Positions 55,701 to 63,604 of a stretch of 64,000 bases of DNA are shown here, piece by piece (the stretch's first letter is position 1; each line of letters starts with the position of its first letter). The notes beneath the pieces are model-generated. The model worked only from the letters and a program-made list of their open reading frames with translations, did no database searches and was not told the DNA's origin. Both the position numbers and the translations under genes were made by a program. This DNA comes from Pseudomonas sp. KBW05 (GTDB lineage: Bacteria; Pseudomonadota; Gammaproteobacteria; Pseudomonadales; Pseudomonadaceae), in the NCBI RefSeq assembly GCF_003852405.1, contig NZ_QAJM01000014.1, positions 126,969 through 190,968 on the forward strand, written 5' to 3'.

Positions 55701-55708
55701 TTTTTTTT
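55675..55708 (+). terminator. Terminator copy B
   Basis: GGGCACGAC-GTCGGAT-GTCGTGCCC followed by eight T; same stem and loop as 53277-53310. No plus-strand gene remains in front of it. Confidence 0.9.
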
Positions 55709-55726
55709 GCCTGGCACAAAAACAAA

Positions 55727-55815
55727 TGTGGGAGCGGGCTTGCCCGCGATTGCAGAGTGTCAGCCGACGAAGATGTCGCTGGTTCACCGCTATCGCGGGC
55801 AAGCCCGCTCCCACA
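55727..55815. repeat. Inverted REP pair
   Basis: TGTGGGAGCGGGCTTGCCCGCGAT and its complement, spaced about 40 bp. The arm variant GCCCGCGAT differs from the common GCTCGCGAA type of the window. Confidence 0.9.
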
Positions 55816-55840
55816 TGTTTAATCCCGCTTTGACCTGAGA

Positions 55841-55963
55841 TTATCTGCGACGTGGCCGACGCTGCTCGTCATCGGTACGAATCGGCACCGGTTGCAATGG
55901 CGGTTCGATCAGGCCCAGTGCAACACCGAGGTCATGGAGCCAGTTTTGAATTTTCTCTTTCAT
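55841..55963 (-). CDS. PA1414-family small protein
   Basis: 40 residues starting MKEKIQNWLHDLGVALGLIE, then P-P-L-Q-P-V-P and a basic end R-R-P-R-R-R. This matches the short PA1414 family of Pseudomonas, which in P. aeruginosa is strongly induced at low oxygen and overlaps the locus of the small RNA SicX (as I recall from the literature). A helix followed by a polar, arginine-rich tail suggests membrane-surface or nucleic-acid contact; the function is not known. A GGGGGCAACC leader precedes the ATG. A good ANR-box candidate lies upstream at 56082-56095. Confidence 0.8.
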   Translation of the reverse strand: MKEKIQNWLHDLGVALGLIEPPLQPVPIRTDDEQRRPRRR

Positions 55964-56081
55964 GGTTGCCCCCTTTGAGGGTAATGCTGGCAGGCGCAAA
56001 TTCTGTCGCCGTTTCCTACAGTGATAGTAGCCCTAAGTCCTACGTATTGCATGGACGAAACCACAACGAACTATTACTGAA

Positions 56082-56095
56082 TTGATCTGAATCCT
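56082..56095 (-). promoter_or_regulatory. Candidate ANR/FNR box of the PA1414-type gene
   Basis: On the minus strand AGGAT-TCAG-ATCAA against the consensus TTGAT-N4-ATCAA: right half perfect, left half three of five. A TACTAT -10 element at 56024-56029 would put the transcription start about 71 bp from the box centre, a spacing FNR-type activators can use. It also lies close to the end of the LysR gene. Confidence 0.5.
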
Positions 56096-56105
56096 GACGG
56101 ATCGC

Positions 56106-56999
56106 TCAAGCAATCGCCCGCGCGTCTTGCAGGACTTCGGCCTTGCCCGCTTGCTGCAAGTCGATCCATGCATTGAGGTTAGCGCCGAGCATACCCTTTC
56201 GCCACATCAGCCAGGTGGTGGCAGTGGCAAAATGCCCTGTCAGCGGATGAACGGACACGCTGTCCTTGCCTGGCAGGCTGTCGAGCATGGATTCGGACAT
56301 CAGCGCCACTCCGGAACCGGCTATCACGCAGGCCAGCATGCCCTGATAGGACTCGATCTCGATCGCACGCCCCATGGCTACATGCTCGTGGGAAAACCAC
56401 GTCTCCAGCCGCGTCCGATAGGCACAACTGCGTCGGAACGTGAACACCGAACGCCCCGCGACATCCTGCGGCCCACGCACTGGCGGGTGATCGGCCTCAC
56501 AGATCAATACCAGACGCTCTTCACACAACGGCACACCGTCCAGGGTGGCGATAGTGATCGGGCCGTCCACAAATGCCGCATCCAGGCGACCGGTAATCAA
56601 CCCTTCGAGCAACTCGCCACTGGGCGCCGATTGCACCTGAAGGTTCACCATCGGGTAAGCCTTGTGATAGCCGGCCAACAGTTTTGGCAAGTGCACCGCC
56701 GCCGTGCTGTACATGCTGCCCAGCACAAAGTCGCCCGCCGGTTGCCCGCCCTGCACCGCGCCGTGGGCTTCGTCGTGCAGCGCCAGCAGGCGGCTGCTGT
56801 AGTCCAGCAAGACTTTGCCCGCCGGAGAAAGCTGCAAGCGCTGGCGTTCGCGCACGAACAGCTCGACGCCGAGCTGCTCTTCCATCTGCTTGAGCCGGGT
56901 CGACAGGTTCGATGGCACACGATGCAGGCGCTCGGCCGCACGGGTGATGGAGCCCTCTTCCGCCACGGCCTGGAAAATGCGCAATTGACTGAACTCCAT
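56106..56999 (-). CDS. LysR-family regulator
   Basis: 297 residues. DNA-binding start MEFSQLRIFQAVAEEGSITRAAERLHRVPSNLSTRLKQME, then an effector-binding domain (GDFVLGSMYSTAAVHLPKLL, RLDAAFVDGPI). It is divergent from the MFS gene at 57104 and most likely controls it. ATG 56999 has GGAG...AGGA upstream; a Met four codons earlier is an alternative. The effector is unknown. Confidence 0.9.
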   Translation of the reverse strand: MEFSQLRIFQAVAEEGSITRAAERLHRVPSNLSTRLKQMEEQLGVELFVRERQRLQLSPAGKVLLDYSSRLLALHDEAHGAVQGGQPAGDFVLGSMYSTAAVHLPKLLAGYHKAYPMVNLQVQSAPSGELLEGLITGRLDAAFVDGPITIATLDGVPLCEERLVLICEADHPPVRGPQDVAGRSVFTFRRSCAYRTRLETWFSHEHVAMGRAIEIESYQGMLACVIAGSGVALMSESMLDSLPGKDSVSVHPLTGHFATATTWLMWRKGMLGANLNAWIDLQQAGKAEVLQDARAIA

Positions 57000-57022
57000 T
57001 CCTTTCTCCAAAACTGAACAAG

Positions 57023-57040
57023 TTGCTCACTATTATTCAA
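57023..57040. promoter_or_regulatory. Candidate LysR box
   Basis: TTG-N12-CAA dyad (a T-N11-A type core) in the 104-bp divergent region between the LysR gene and the MFS gene. The match is weak and rests mainly on position. Confidence 0.3.
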
Positions 57041-57103
57041 TTTTACAGAAAGTCAATCCGCTTTAGCCTGAAAGTCATTCGTTGACCCGCAGGAAAACAG
57101 CCC

Positions 57104-58300
57104 ATGTCGCCCCTGATTCGTTTACTCGCCAGCTTTATCGCCCTGATGATGGCCATGGGCATTGGCCGCTTTGCCCTCACCCCGCAAATGCCGCATTTGC
57201 TCGGCGAAGGGCAGATCGACCTGACCGGCGCCGGCCTGATTGCCGCGGCCAACTACCTGGGTTACTTCGTCGGGGCGGTGGATTCGATCTTCGCCCGCAG
57301 CCATCACCACGTGCGCGGCCGGCTCTATGGTGGGCTGTGGTTGTGCGTGCTGCTGACCTTGGCGTCGTACTGGGCCCATGGGTTCTGGTCCCATCTGCTG
57401 TTGCGCTTTGGGACCGGCGTCGCGAGTGCCTGGGCGTTGGTGATGATCACCAGCCTGAGCCAGCCGCTGGCGCTTGCCGCCGGGCGTCCGCGCCTGGGCG
57501 CCCTGGTATTTGCCGGGCCGGGGCTGGGGATTTTTCTCACAGGGGTGCTGGCACTGGGCTCTAACCTGCTAGGCCAGGACTCGGCCACCTTATGGCTGGT
57601 CTATGGGGCGGTGGCGCTGGTGATGCTGCTGGCCGTCCTGCCCTTCCTGCCCCAGCCGACACCGGCCACTGCGGCCACAGTCACTGCGGGCAGCAACCAG
57701 AGCATCGCGCACCTGGGCTGGATCTACTTTTTATTCGGCTTGGGCTACATCATCCCCGCGACCTTTCTGTCGCAGATGGCCAATGCGCAATTCAAAGGCG
57801 CCTGGCAGGCCGATCTGTTCTGGCCGTGTTTTGGCTTGGCGGCAGCGCTGGGCGTAGTCGTCGCCAGCCTGCGCCGTAAGGACCCGAACACCACGCGGCG
57901 CTGGCTGATGACGACATTGTGGCTGCAAGCCGCTGGTGTGTTCGCCTGCCTGCTGGGCAATGCCTGGGGCCTGGCACTGGGCGTGCTGCTGTGTGGCGCG
58001 CCGTTCCTGGCATGCATGCAGTTGGTCATGACGCGACTGCGCGACATCGCCCCCCACGGCTATCAGCGCAGCACCGGTTTGCTCACCGCCAGTTTTGCCA
58101 TCGGCCAGTTGAGCGGGCCGTTGCTGGCGTCGGTGAGTAGCCACCTGAGCGGCGGCCTGCACCCGGCATTGCTGATCGCCGGATGCGGCCTACTCGTGGC
58201 GGGTGTGTTGCTTAGCCAGCCACCAAGGGCACAGGCACGCGAAGCTGTTCACGGCGTGCCAGCACCAGGAAAAACAGCCCACCCAGGAAGCACCCGGTAA
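57104..58300 (+). CDS. YbfB/YjiJ-family MFS transporter
   Basis: 398 residues, 12 predicted helices. The family-typical start MGIGRFALTPQMPHLL is in the first helix region, with NYLGYFVGAVDSI next. The C-terminal ~30 residues (after GVLLSQPP) are hydrophilic and are read through the end of the convergent NCS1 gene, so they probably are an accidental extension. Substrate unknown. Divergent from a LysR regulator. Confidence 0.88.
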   Translation: MSPLIRLLASFIALMMAMGIGRFALTPQMPHLLGEGQIDLTGAGLIAAANYLGYFVGAVDSIFARSHHHVRGRLYGGLWLCVLLTLASYWAHGFWSHLLLRFGTGVASAWALVMITSLSQPLALAAGRPRLGALVFAGPGLGIFLTGVLALGSNLLGQDSATLWLVYGAVALVMLLAVLPFLPQPTPATAATVTAGSNQSIAHLGWIYFLFGLGYIIPATFLSQMANAQFKGAWQADLFWPCFGLAAALGVVVASLRRKDPNTTRRWLMTTLWLQAAGVFACLLGNAWGLALGVLLCGAPFLACMQLVMTRLRDIAPHGYQRSTGLLTASFAIGQLSGPLLASVSSHLSGGLHPALLIAGCGLLVAGVLLSQPPRAQAREAVHGVPAPGKTAHPGSTR

Positions 58301-59654
58301 ACCAGGCGAAGTTGGCCATGCCCTGCAACGCCGGGGTGAAGGTGATTGCGACACCCACCAAAGTGGCCGGCACCAACGCCTTGACCGCCGTCCAGTTCAC
58401 GCCGCCGTCGAAGTAATAGCGCCCGCTGGGGCTGTCATCGAACAACGCGTCCACGTCGATCTTCTGCTTTTTGATCAGGTAGAAATCCACCAGCAGGATG
58501 CCGAACAACGGCCCGATGAATGCGGCGAGGATGTCCAGGGTGTAATGGATCATCAGCGGGTTGTTGAACAGGTTCCACGGAGTGATGAAGATCGACGCCA
58601 CGGCGGCGATCATGCCGCCAGCGCGCCAGCTGATCTTGCTGGGGGCGACGTTGGCGAAATCAAACGCCGGGGAAACAAAGTTGGCGACGATATTGATGCC
58701 GATGGTGGCGGTCACAAAGGCAAAGGCGCCGAGCAGCACGGCCATGCTGTTGTCGATGCGCGACACCGTGGCAATCGGGTCATGGAGCATTTCGCCAAAC
58801 ACCGGCAAGGTGCCCGACACGATCACCACGGTGACCAGCGAGAACGCCAGGAAATTCACCGGCAGCCCCCAGAAATTGCCCCGTCGTACGTCGTGCATGC
58901 TGCGGCAATAACGGCTGAAGTCGCCGAAGTTCAGCGTCGGCCCGGAGAAGTAAGACACCACCAGCGCCGTCGCAACGATCACCTGACCGAACGCCTGCCA
59001 GCCTGACAGTGATTTTTCCGACAGGGTAAAGCTGATATTCGCCCAACCGGCTTTCCACACGATCCAACCGGCCAGGGCAAACATGACCGCATACACCACC
59101 GGCCCCGCCCAATCGATAAAACGCCGGATGGACTCCATGCCAGCCCAGAACACAGCCGCTTGCAGCACCCATAGGCTGAGGAAGCCGAACCAACCAAGGT
59201 AGGACAGGCCCGCGAAATGCGGTTCTGCGTATACCGCCATCTGTGGGAAAAAGCGCAGCACTACGATGATCAGCGCGCTGGAAGCCAGATAGGTCTGAAT
59301 CCCATACCAGGCCACGGCGATCAGGCCGCGAATCACTGCGGGAATATTCGCGCCGAACACCCCAAACGCCAGCCGGCAAATCACCGGGTATGGCACCGCG
59401 GCTTGCTGGCTCGGCTTGGCCACCAGGTTGGCGATCAACTGCACGATGCAGATACCGGCAAGCAAGGCGATCAACACCTGCCAACTGGCCAGGCCCAGCG
59501 CGAACAGGCTGGCGGCAAACACGTAGCCGCCGACGCTGTGCACATCGCTCATCCAGAAGGCGAAGATGTTGTACCAAGTCCACTTTTGCGGCAGTGGGCC
59601 AAGGTCCTCGTTGTACAGGCGTGGGCTGTAGCCTTTGGGCAATTGTTCGGTCAT
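58212..59654 (-). CDS. NCS1-family nucleobase/hydantoin permease
   Basis: 480 residues, 12 helices. The family N-terminus (YNEDLGPLPQKWTWYNIFAFWMSDVHSVGGY) and the middle segment SGPTLNFGDFSRY are present. It imports cytosine, allantoin, uracil or a hydantoin; the substrate cannot be fixed from the motifs. It starts at 59654 (MTEQLPKGY); an upstream open frame gives no homologous sequence. The last 89 bp overlap the convergent MFS gene. It is a different subfamily from the gbu-cluster permease at 50268. Confidence 0.88.
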   Translation of the reverse strand: MTEQLPKGYSPRLYNEDLGPLPQKWTWYNIFAFWMSDVHSVGGYVFAASLFALGLASWQVLIALLAGICIVQLIANLVAKPSQQAAVPYPVICRLAFGVFGANIPAVIRGLIAVAWYGIQTYLASSALIIVVLRFFPQMAVYAEPHFAGLSYLGWFGFLSLWVLQAAVFWAGMESIRRFIDWAGPVVYAVMFALAGWIVWKAGWANISFTLSEKSLSGWQAFGQVIVATALVVSYFSGPTLNFGDFSRYCRSMHDVRRGNFWGLPVNFLAFSLVTVVIVSGTLPVFGEMLHDPIATVSRIDNSMAVLLGAFAFVTATIGINIVANFVSPAFDFANVAPSKISWRAGGMIAAVASIFITPWNLFNNPLMIHYTLDILAAFIGPLFGILLVDFYLIKKQKIDVDALFDDSPSGRYYFDGGVNWTAVKALVPATLVGVAITFTPALQGMANFAWFTGCFLGGLFFLVLARREQLRVPVPLVAG

Positions 59655-59851
59655 CGCTGGGCTCCTCGTCATACCGGCCTGCGCTGCCGTAGCGGTGTGC
59701 ATACGGGAGGCGGCATGGTTTGTATACGAAGCAGTCAGCAGAATGCGTGCCAATGGCACACAATCCCCTTGGAACGGCGCTCCAAAGGCAAGAGTCAGGG
59801 TTTGGGAGCTGGGTGCCGCTCAGCAACGGTGCATGAAAATCCTGTACACAA

Positions 59852-60250
59852 TCATTGCCGCACCCGATGTGCACACAAATATCCAACCGTGCAGCAAGCC
59901 GCCGTCAGGCAGGTGCCCCAGGCCATATCCATTAAGGCCAACCCGGCAGACCAGCCGTGCAGCGTGGCCCAGTTGCTCAAGTCATAGGTGCCATAGGCCA
60001 CCAGGCCCAACAAGGCGCCCAGACGCGCCGCGCGCTGCCAACTGACGCTGGGCAGGACGACGAGTACGACGCAACCGAGGACATACAGGAGATAGAAGAG
60101 TGTGGCGGGCAACAACTGTGGCTGATCAAGCATCAGCGGGCCCAGCAGGGTTTTGTAGGTCGGGCCCATGAGGACGCCGAGCCAGAGGCCGTCGAGCACC
60201 AGAAAGGCGAGCAAGGTACCGAGGTAGGCGAACAACGACTTTTTGGACAT
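59852..60250 (-). CDS. DUF2177 family membrane protein
   Basis: 132 residues with four hydrophobic segments. Family features: the N-terminal LDGLWLGVLMGPTYKTLLGPLM, the VLPSVSWQRAARLGALLGLVAYGTYDLSNWAT centre, and a last helix with D-M-A-W-G-T. Function unknown in the family. It is followed by a 100-bp inverted repeat and then a ribosome-associated-type gene, not an operon partner. Confidence 0.85.
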   Translation of the reverse strand: MSKKSLFAYLGTLLAFLVLDGLWLGVLMGPTYKTLLGPLMLDQPQLLPATLFYLLYVLGCVVLVVLPSVSWQRAARLGALLGLVAYGTYDLSNWATLHGWSAGLALMDMAWGTCLTAACCTVGYLCAHRVRQ

Positions 60251-60277
60251 GACGCACCTCTGTAGGAGACGGCTTTA

Positions 60278-60371
60278 TGTGGCGAGGGAGCTTGCTCCCG
60301 CTGGAGTGCGAAGCGCTCCCAAAATCGTGGGGCCGCTACGCAGCCCAGCGGGAGCAAGCTCCCTCGCCACA
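60278..60371. repeat. TGTGGCGAG-family inverted repeat
   Basis: Outer arms TGTGGCGAGGGAGCTTGCTC and complement with an inner CTGGAGTGCGAAGCGCTCCC / GGGGCCGCTACGCAGCCCAG region, about 94 bp in all. Same family as 34658-34790 and 51722-51817. Confidence 0.9.
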
Positions 60372-60402
60372 ACTAGCCCGTTCCTACAGAGAGAAACTTC
60401 AA

Positions 60403-61239
60403 TCAGCTTAGTTCAATGCGATCCGCGTGAATCACGATCTGGCCCTGCTTATATAGGGCGCCGATGGCCTTCTTGAAGTTGCCCTTGCTCACGCCGAACA
60501 AGTTGCTGATCACCGCCGGGTCGCTCTTGTCGCTGACCGGCAGGCTGCCGTTGTTTTCACGCAACTTGGCAAGGATCTTCGAGTTCAGGCTGGAGGCCGC
60601 TTCCTGGCCCACGGGCTGCAGGCTCAGGCTGATGTTGCCATCGGCGCGGATCTCTTTGATAAAGCCTTTCTCTTCCTTGCCCGGGCGCAGGAACTTGAAC
60701 ACTTCATTCTTGTGGATCAAGCCCCAGTGCTTGTTGTTGATGATCGCCTTGAAGCCCATGTCGGTGGCTTCGGCCACCAGCAGATTGACTTCCTGGCCCA
60801 CCTGGTAATTCGCCGGGGTCTTGTCCAGGTAGCGATCCAGGCGCGCGGTCGCGGTGATGCGCTTGGTGTGCTTGTCGAGGTAGACGTGCACCACGCAATA
60901 TTCACCAGCGGTCATCTGGCGCTTTTCTTCCGAATACGGCAGCAACAGGTCCTTGGGCAAACCCCAATCGAGGAATACACCGATACTGTTGACTTCCACC
61001 ACTTTCAAACTGGCAAACTCGCCCACTTGAACTTTCGGCTTTTCAGTCGTGGCGATAAGTTTGTCATCGCTGTCCAGATAAATAAAAACGTTCAGCCAGT
61101 CTTCATCTTCACTGGGAATATCTTTGGGGATATACCGGTTGGGCAAGAGGATTTCACCGTCTTGCGCGCCGTCCAGATACAGACCAAAGTTAGTGTGTTT
61201 AACCACTTGCAAGCTGTTGTAGCGACCGACCAAAGCCAT
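60403..61239 (-). CDS. CvfB-like S1 RNA-binding protein
   Basis: 278 residues: three S1-like OB-fold units and a C-terminal winged helix. LQVVKHTNFGLYLDGAQDGEILLP and SLKVVEVNSIGVFLDWGLPKDLLLP show the S1 repeats, and ISNLFGVSKGNFKKAIGALYKQGQI is the winged-helix end. In Staphylococcus CvfB affects virulence gene RNA; in pseudomonads the role is unknown. It is a single gene, followed by a REP-type repeat. Confidence 0.88.
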   Translation of the reverse strand: MALVGRYNSLQVVKHTNFGLYLDGAQDGEILLPNRYIPKDIPSEDEDWLNVFIYLDSDDKLIATTEKPKVQVGEFASLKVVEVNSIGVFLDWGLPKDLLLPYSEEKRQMTAGEYCVVHVYLDKHTKRITATARLDRYLDKTPANYQVGQEVNLLVAEATDMGFKAIINNKHWGLIHKNEVFKFLRPGKEEKGFIKEIRADGNISLSLQPVGQEAASSLNSKILAKLRENNGSLPVSDKSDPAVISNLFGVSKGNFKKAIGALYKQGQIVIHADRIELS

Positions 61240-61562
61240 TTTTCAATACCCTCATTACGTGGGCGGCATTCTACCCGAGTTGCGCCCGCCACGCGCGCGC
61301 CCCTGAAAAATCGCGGGCTGGCGTGGCGTGCTGATGGCCCTGCCCCGCTCGTCCGATCGATCGCCTCAATTTTACCGCTACGTACGCCGCCACCAGCCCG
61401 ATGGTTTTGAGTTAAAACAGTAAGTTAGAGGCTTATTTCAAAGATATACCTGGGTTGTTTCCAGGTGCACTGCTTATTCCCGGGGGATATTTGCCAAGCA
61501 ATTGTCAAGTATTTCCTGTACGATGCCTGGCCAAGTTAATTTTCTACAGGTTAGTGGCCGCC
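61240..61562. other. Intergenic region
   Basis: 323 bp. A small hairpin (ACCTGG...CCAGGT) lies at about 61449-61467 and TACGAT near 61518 could be a -10 element for the following small gene, without a good -35. Nothing else recognised. Confidence 0.3.
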
Positions 61563-61742
61563 ATGCGCGTAAAAGCATCCAACAGCAAAGCAAAGCCAGC
61601 TCCCGCCGTTGAAACCAGCGAATCGATCAACAGCCAGATTGCTGCTTTCCTCAAGTCCGGCGGCGAAATCCAGCAAATTGCCAAGGGCGTGAGCGGCCAG
61701 ACTTTCGGCCCGTCCAAGCAGATCAGCCTGGGCAAGAAGTAA
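61563..61742 (+). CDS. Small basic SutA-like protein
   Basis: 59 residues, with Lys/Ala/Pro-rich N-terminus followed by SINSQIAAFLKSGGEIQQIAKGV. That stretch resembles the A-x-x-x-F-L-x-x-G-G-x-x-Q-x-I segment of the Pseudomonas regulator SutA, without its acidic N-terminal half. The relationship is by pattern only. ATG 61563 is preferred; an open frame upstream has no similar content. A perfect 22-bp palindrome lies 25 bp after its stop. Confidence 0.6.
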   Translation: MRVKASNSKAKPAPAVETSESINSQIAAFLKSGGEIQQIAKGVSGQTFGPSKQISLGKK

Positions 61743-61767
61743 TACCGCGCAACACACCTGGTCCCTA

Positions 61768-61789
61768 AGCGCCTTGCCATCAAGGCGCT
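61768..61789. repeat. Perfect palindromic hairpin after the small SutA-like gene
   Basis: AGCGCCTTG-CCAT-CAAGGCGCT, stem 9 bp, no T-run after it on either strand. It is not a normal terminator; mRNA stabilisation or a protein site is possible. Confidence 0.4.
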
Positions 61790-61948
61790 AGGACTAGAGC
61801 CCGCAACACCCTCCCGACACATTCAATCTCGCACCAATCGACGAACGGGGCTCAAACCCAGGCATTCGCCGGTATGCTTGCACACGTCTAGCACGGGCAT
61901 CTTCCCGACTTTTTCAGTTATTGCTCCTCGCTTTTCATGGAGTGACGC

Positions 61949-62671
61949 ATGTTCAAACCCTGCATTTTCCTGCTCACGGCCCTGGTCGCCAGCCCCCTTG
62001 CCGAAGCGCAGATCTTTCAGCGCGAACTGGGCGACTTCGACTTGAAGTTGGGTACCACCCCCAGCCGCAGCATGGCCCAGGGCCTGGTCAAGCCCACCTC
62101 GCCGGGCAGCGATTCATTCCATGGCGGGCTCGACCTGAGCCACGACAGCGGCCTGTATTTCGGCCAGTTCTCACCGAGCATGGGCCTGTCGCCGGACAGC
62201 ACCCTCGAAGTCGACTCCTACCTGGGCTTCAAACACCCCTTCGACCAGACCCTGGGCTACGAAGTCGGCCTGATCCACTACAGCTACCCCAAGCTCAGCC
62301 CCCTCGACAGCCAGGAGTTCTACGGCGGCCTGAACCTGCTGGGCAACCGCTTCGGCGCGTCCTTCAGCAACGACCCGGGCCGCCAGGACAGCACCCTGTT
62401 TGCCGACCTCGGCGGCACGCAACCCTTCGGCATCGGCGTCAGCATGAAGTACACCACTCATCAGTTGGGCAGCCCGGTCGCGGTCGACGGGGGCTCCATC
62501 CGCAGCTTCAGCGATTGGTCGGTGCAATTCTCCCGAGCCTGGATGGGCGTTGACCTGAACCTGATCTACAGCGACTCCAGCCTCAGCGGCGGCGATTGCT
62601 CGGCCTACTCCGGACACAACTCGCAATGCGATGGCCTGTTGACGCTGAAGGCCGCGCGGTCGTTTTATTGA
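61949..62671 (+). CDS. TorF-family putative porin
   Basis: 240 residues. A signal peptide (about 1-20, cleavage near AEAQ) is followed by a beta-barrel with alternating aromatic strands (FHGGLDLSHDSGLYFGQF, EVGLIHYSYPKL, EFYGGLNLLGNRFG) and the C-terminal Phe-Tyr ending. The C-terminal cysteine pair could form a disulphide. Relatives are annotated TorF/Gcw_chp. GGAG lies 5 bp before the ATG. The role is unknown. Confidence 0.8.
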   Translation: MFKPCIFLLTALVASPLAEAQIFQRELGDFDLKLGTTPSRSMAQGLVKPTSPGSDSFHGGLDLSHDSGLYFGQFSPSMGLSPDSTLEVDSYLGFKHPFDQTLGYEVGLIHYSYPKLSPLDSQEFYGGLNLLGNRFGASFSNDPGRQDSTLFADLGGTQPFGIGVSMKYTTHQLGSPVAVDGGSIRSFSDWSVQFSRAWMGVDLNLIYSDSSLSGGDCSAYSGHNSQCDGLLTLKAARSFY

Positions 62672-62737
62672 TGGGCTGAACTGTCGCACCCCGCGCAGGT
62701 TCACATGCACACACCTTCTCTGCGCAAGGACCCGCCC

Positions 62738-63604
62738 ATGCTGCGTCGGCTCAAACTCCTGGTGGTATTGCTGGCCCTCAGCCTGGTGCTCGCTGGCTGC
62801 AACCGTGTCGGCCTGGCCTATCGCAACCTCGATGTGATCATCCCCTGGACCCTCAGCGACTACCTGGACATGAATGCCGGGCAGAAGAGCTGGTTCAACG
62901 ACAACCTCAAGGCACACCTGGCCTGGCACTGCACCACCCAACTGCCGGGCTACGTCGACTGGCTGGACCGCCTGCAACAGATGGCCGACAACCGCGAGGT
63001 CAGCGACGCCGCCCTGCAAGCCCGTACTGCCGAAGCCAAGCAGGCGATCGGTGAAATCGCCCGGCAAATCACCCCGTCGGCCATCGAACTGTTGCAAGGT
63101 CTCGACGACCAGCAGGTGCAGGACATGAACAACGCCCTGGCCAAGGACCTGCGCAAGCGCCAGGACGACTACCTCAAGCCATCATTGGCCGAGCAGATCA
63201 AGGCGCGCGCCGAGCGCATGAGCAAGCGCCTGGACGACTGGATCGGCCCGCTCAGTGCCAGCCAGCAGAGTCGGGTCAACGCCTGGTCCGTCGCGCTGGG
63301 CGAACAGAACCAGGCCTGGGTCGGCAACCGCGCCCGCTGGCAGGCGCATTTCATCGCGGCCGTGCAGCAACGCCACGACGCGGACTTCCCACAGAAAATC
63401 GAGCAACTGCTGGTGGACCGCGAAAGCCTGTGGACCCCGCAATACCGCAGCGCCTACGCACAAACGGAAACCGCAGCGCGCAGCCTGATTGTCGATCTGA
63501 TGGCCGAAAGCACCCCGGCGCAACGCCAGAAACTCACCCGAAAAATCGACAAGGTACGCAGCGATTTCCAGTCGCTCAAATGCCTCAAGAGCACGCCGTC
63601 CTAG
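62738..63604 (+). CDS. DUF6279 family lipoprotein
   Basis: 288 residues. Lipobox L-A-G-C places Cys22 from the start at 62738; an upstream ATG adds 11 residues that spoil the signal. The mature part is helical and charged (NLDVIIPWTLSDYLDMNAGQKSWFNDNLKAHLAWH at the start). Function unknown; the family is common in pseudomonads. Its stop overlaps the convergent copD-like stop by 4 bp. Confidence 0.85.
   Translation: MLRRLKLLVVLLALSLVLAGCNRVGLAYRNLDVIIPWTLSDYLDMNAGQKSWFNDNLKAHLAWHCTTQLPGYVDWLDRLQQMADNREVSDAALQARTAEAKQAIGEIARQITPSAIELLQGLDDQQVQDMNNALAKDLRKRQDDYLKPSLAEQIKARAERMSKRLDDWIGPLSASQQSRVNAWSVALGEQNQAWVGNRARWQAHFIAAVQQRHDADFPQKIEQLLVDRESLWTPQYRSAYAQTETAARSLIVDLMAESTPAQRQKLTRKIDKVRSDFQSLKCLKSTPS

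Noticed and set aside
59655-59759. 35-codon N-terminal extension of the NCS1 permease
   Set aside because: Family homology starts at the ATG at 59654; the extension has no family features.
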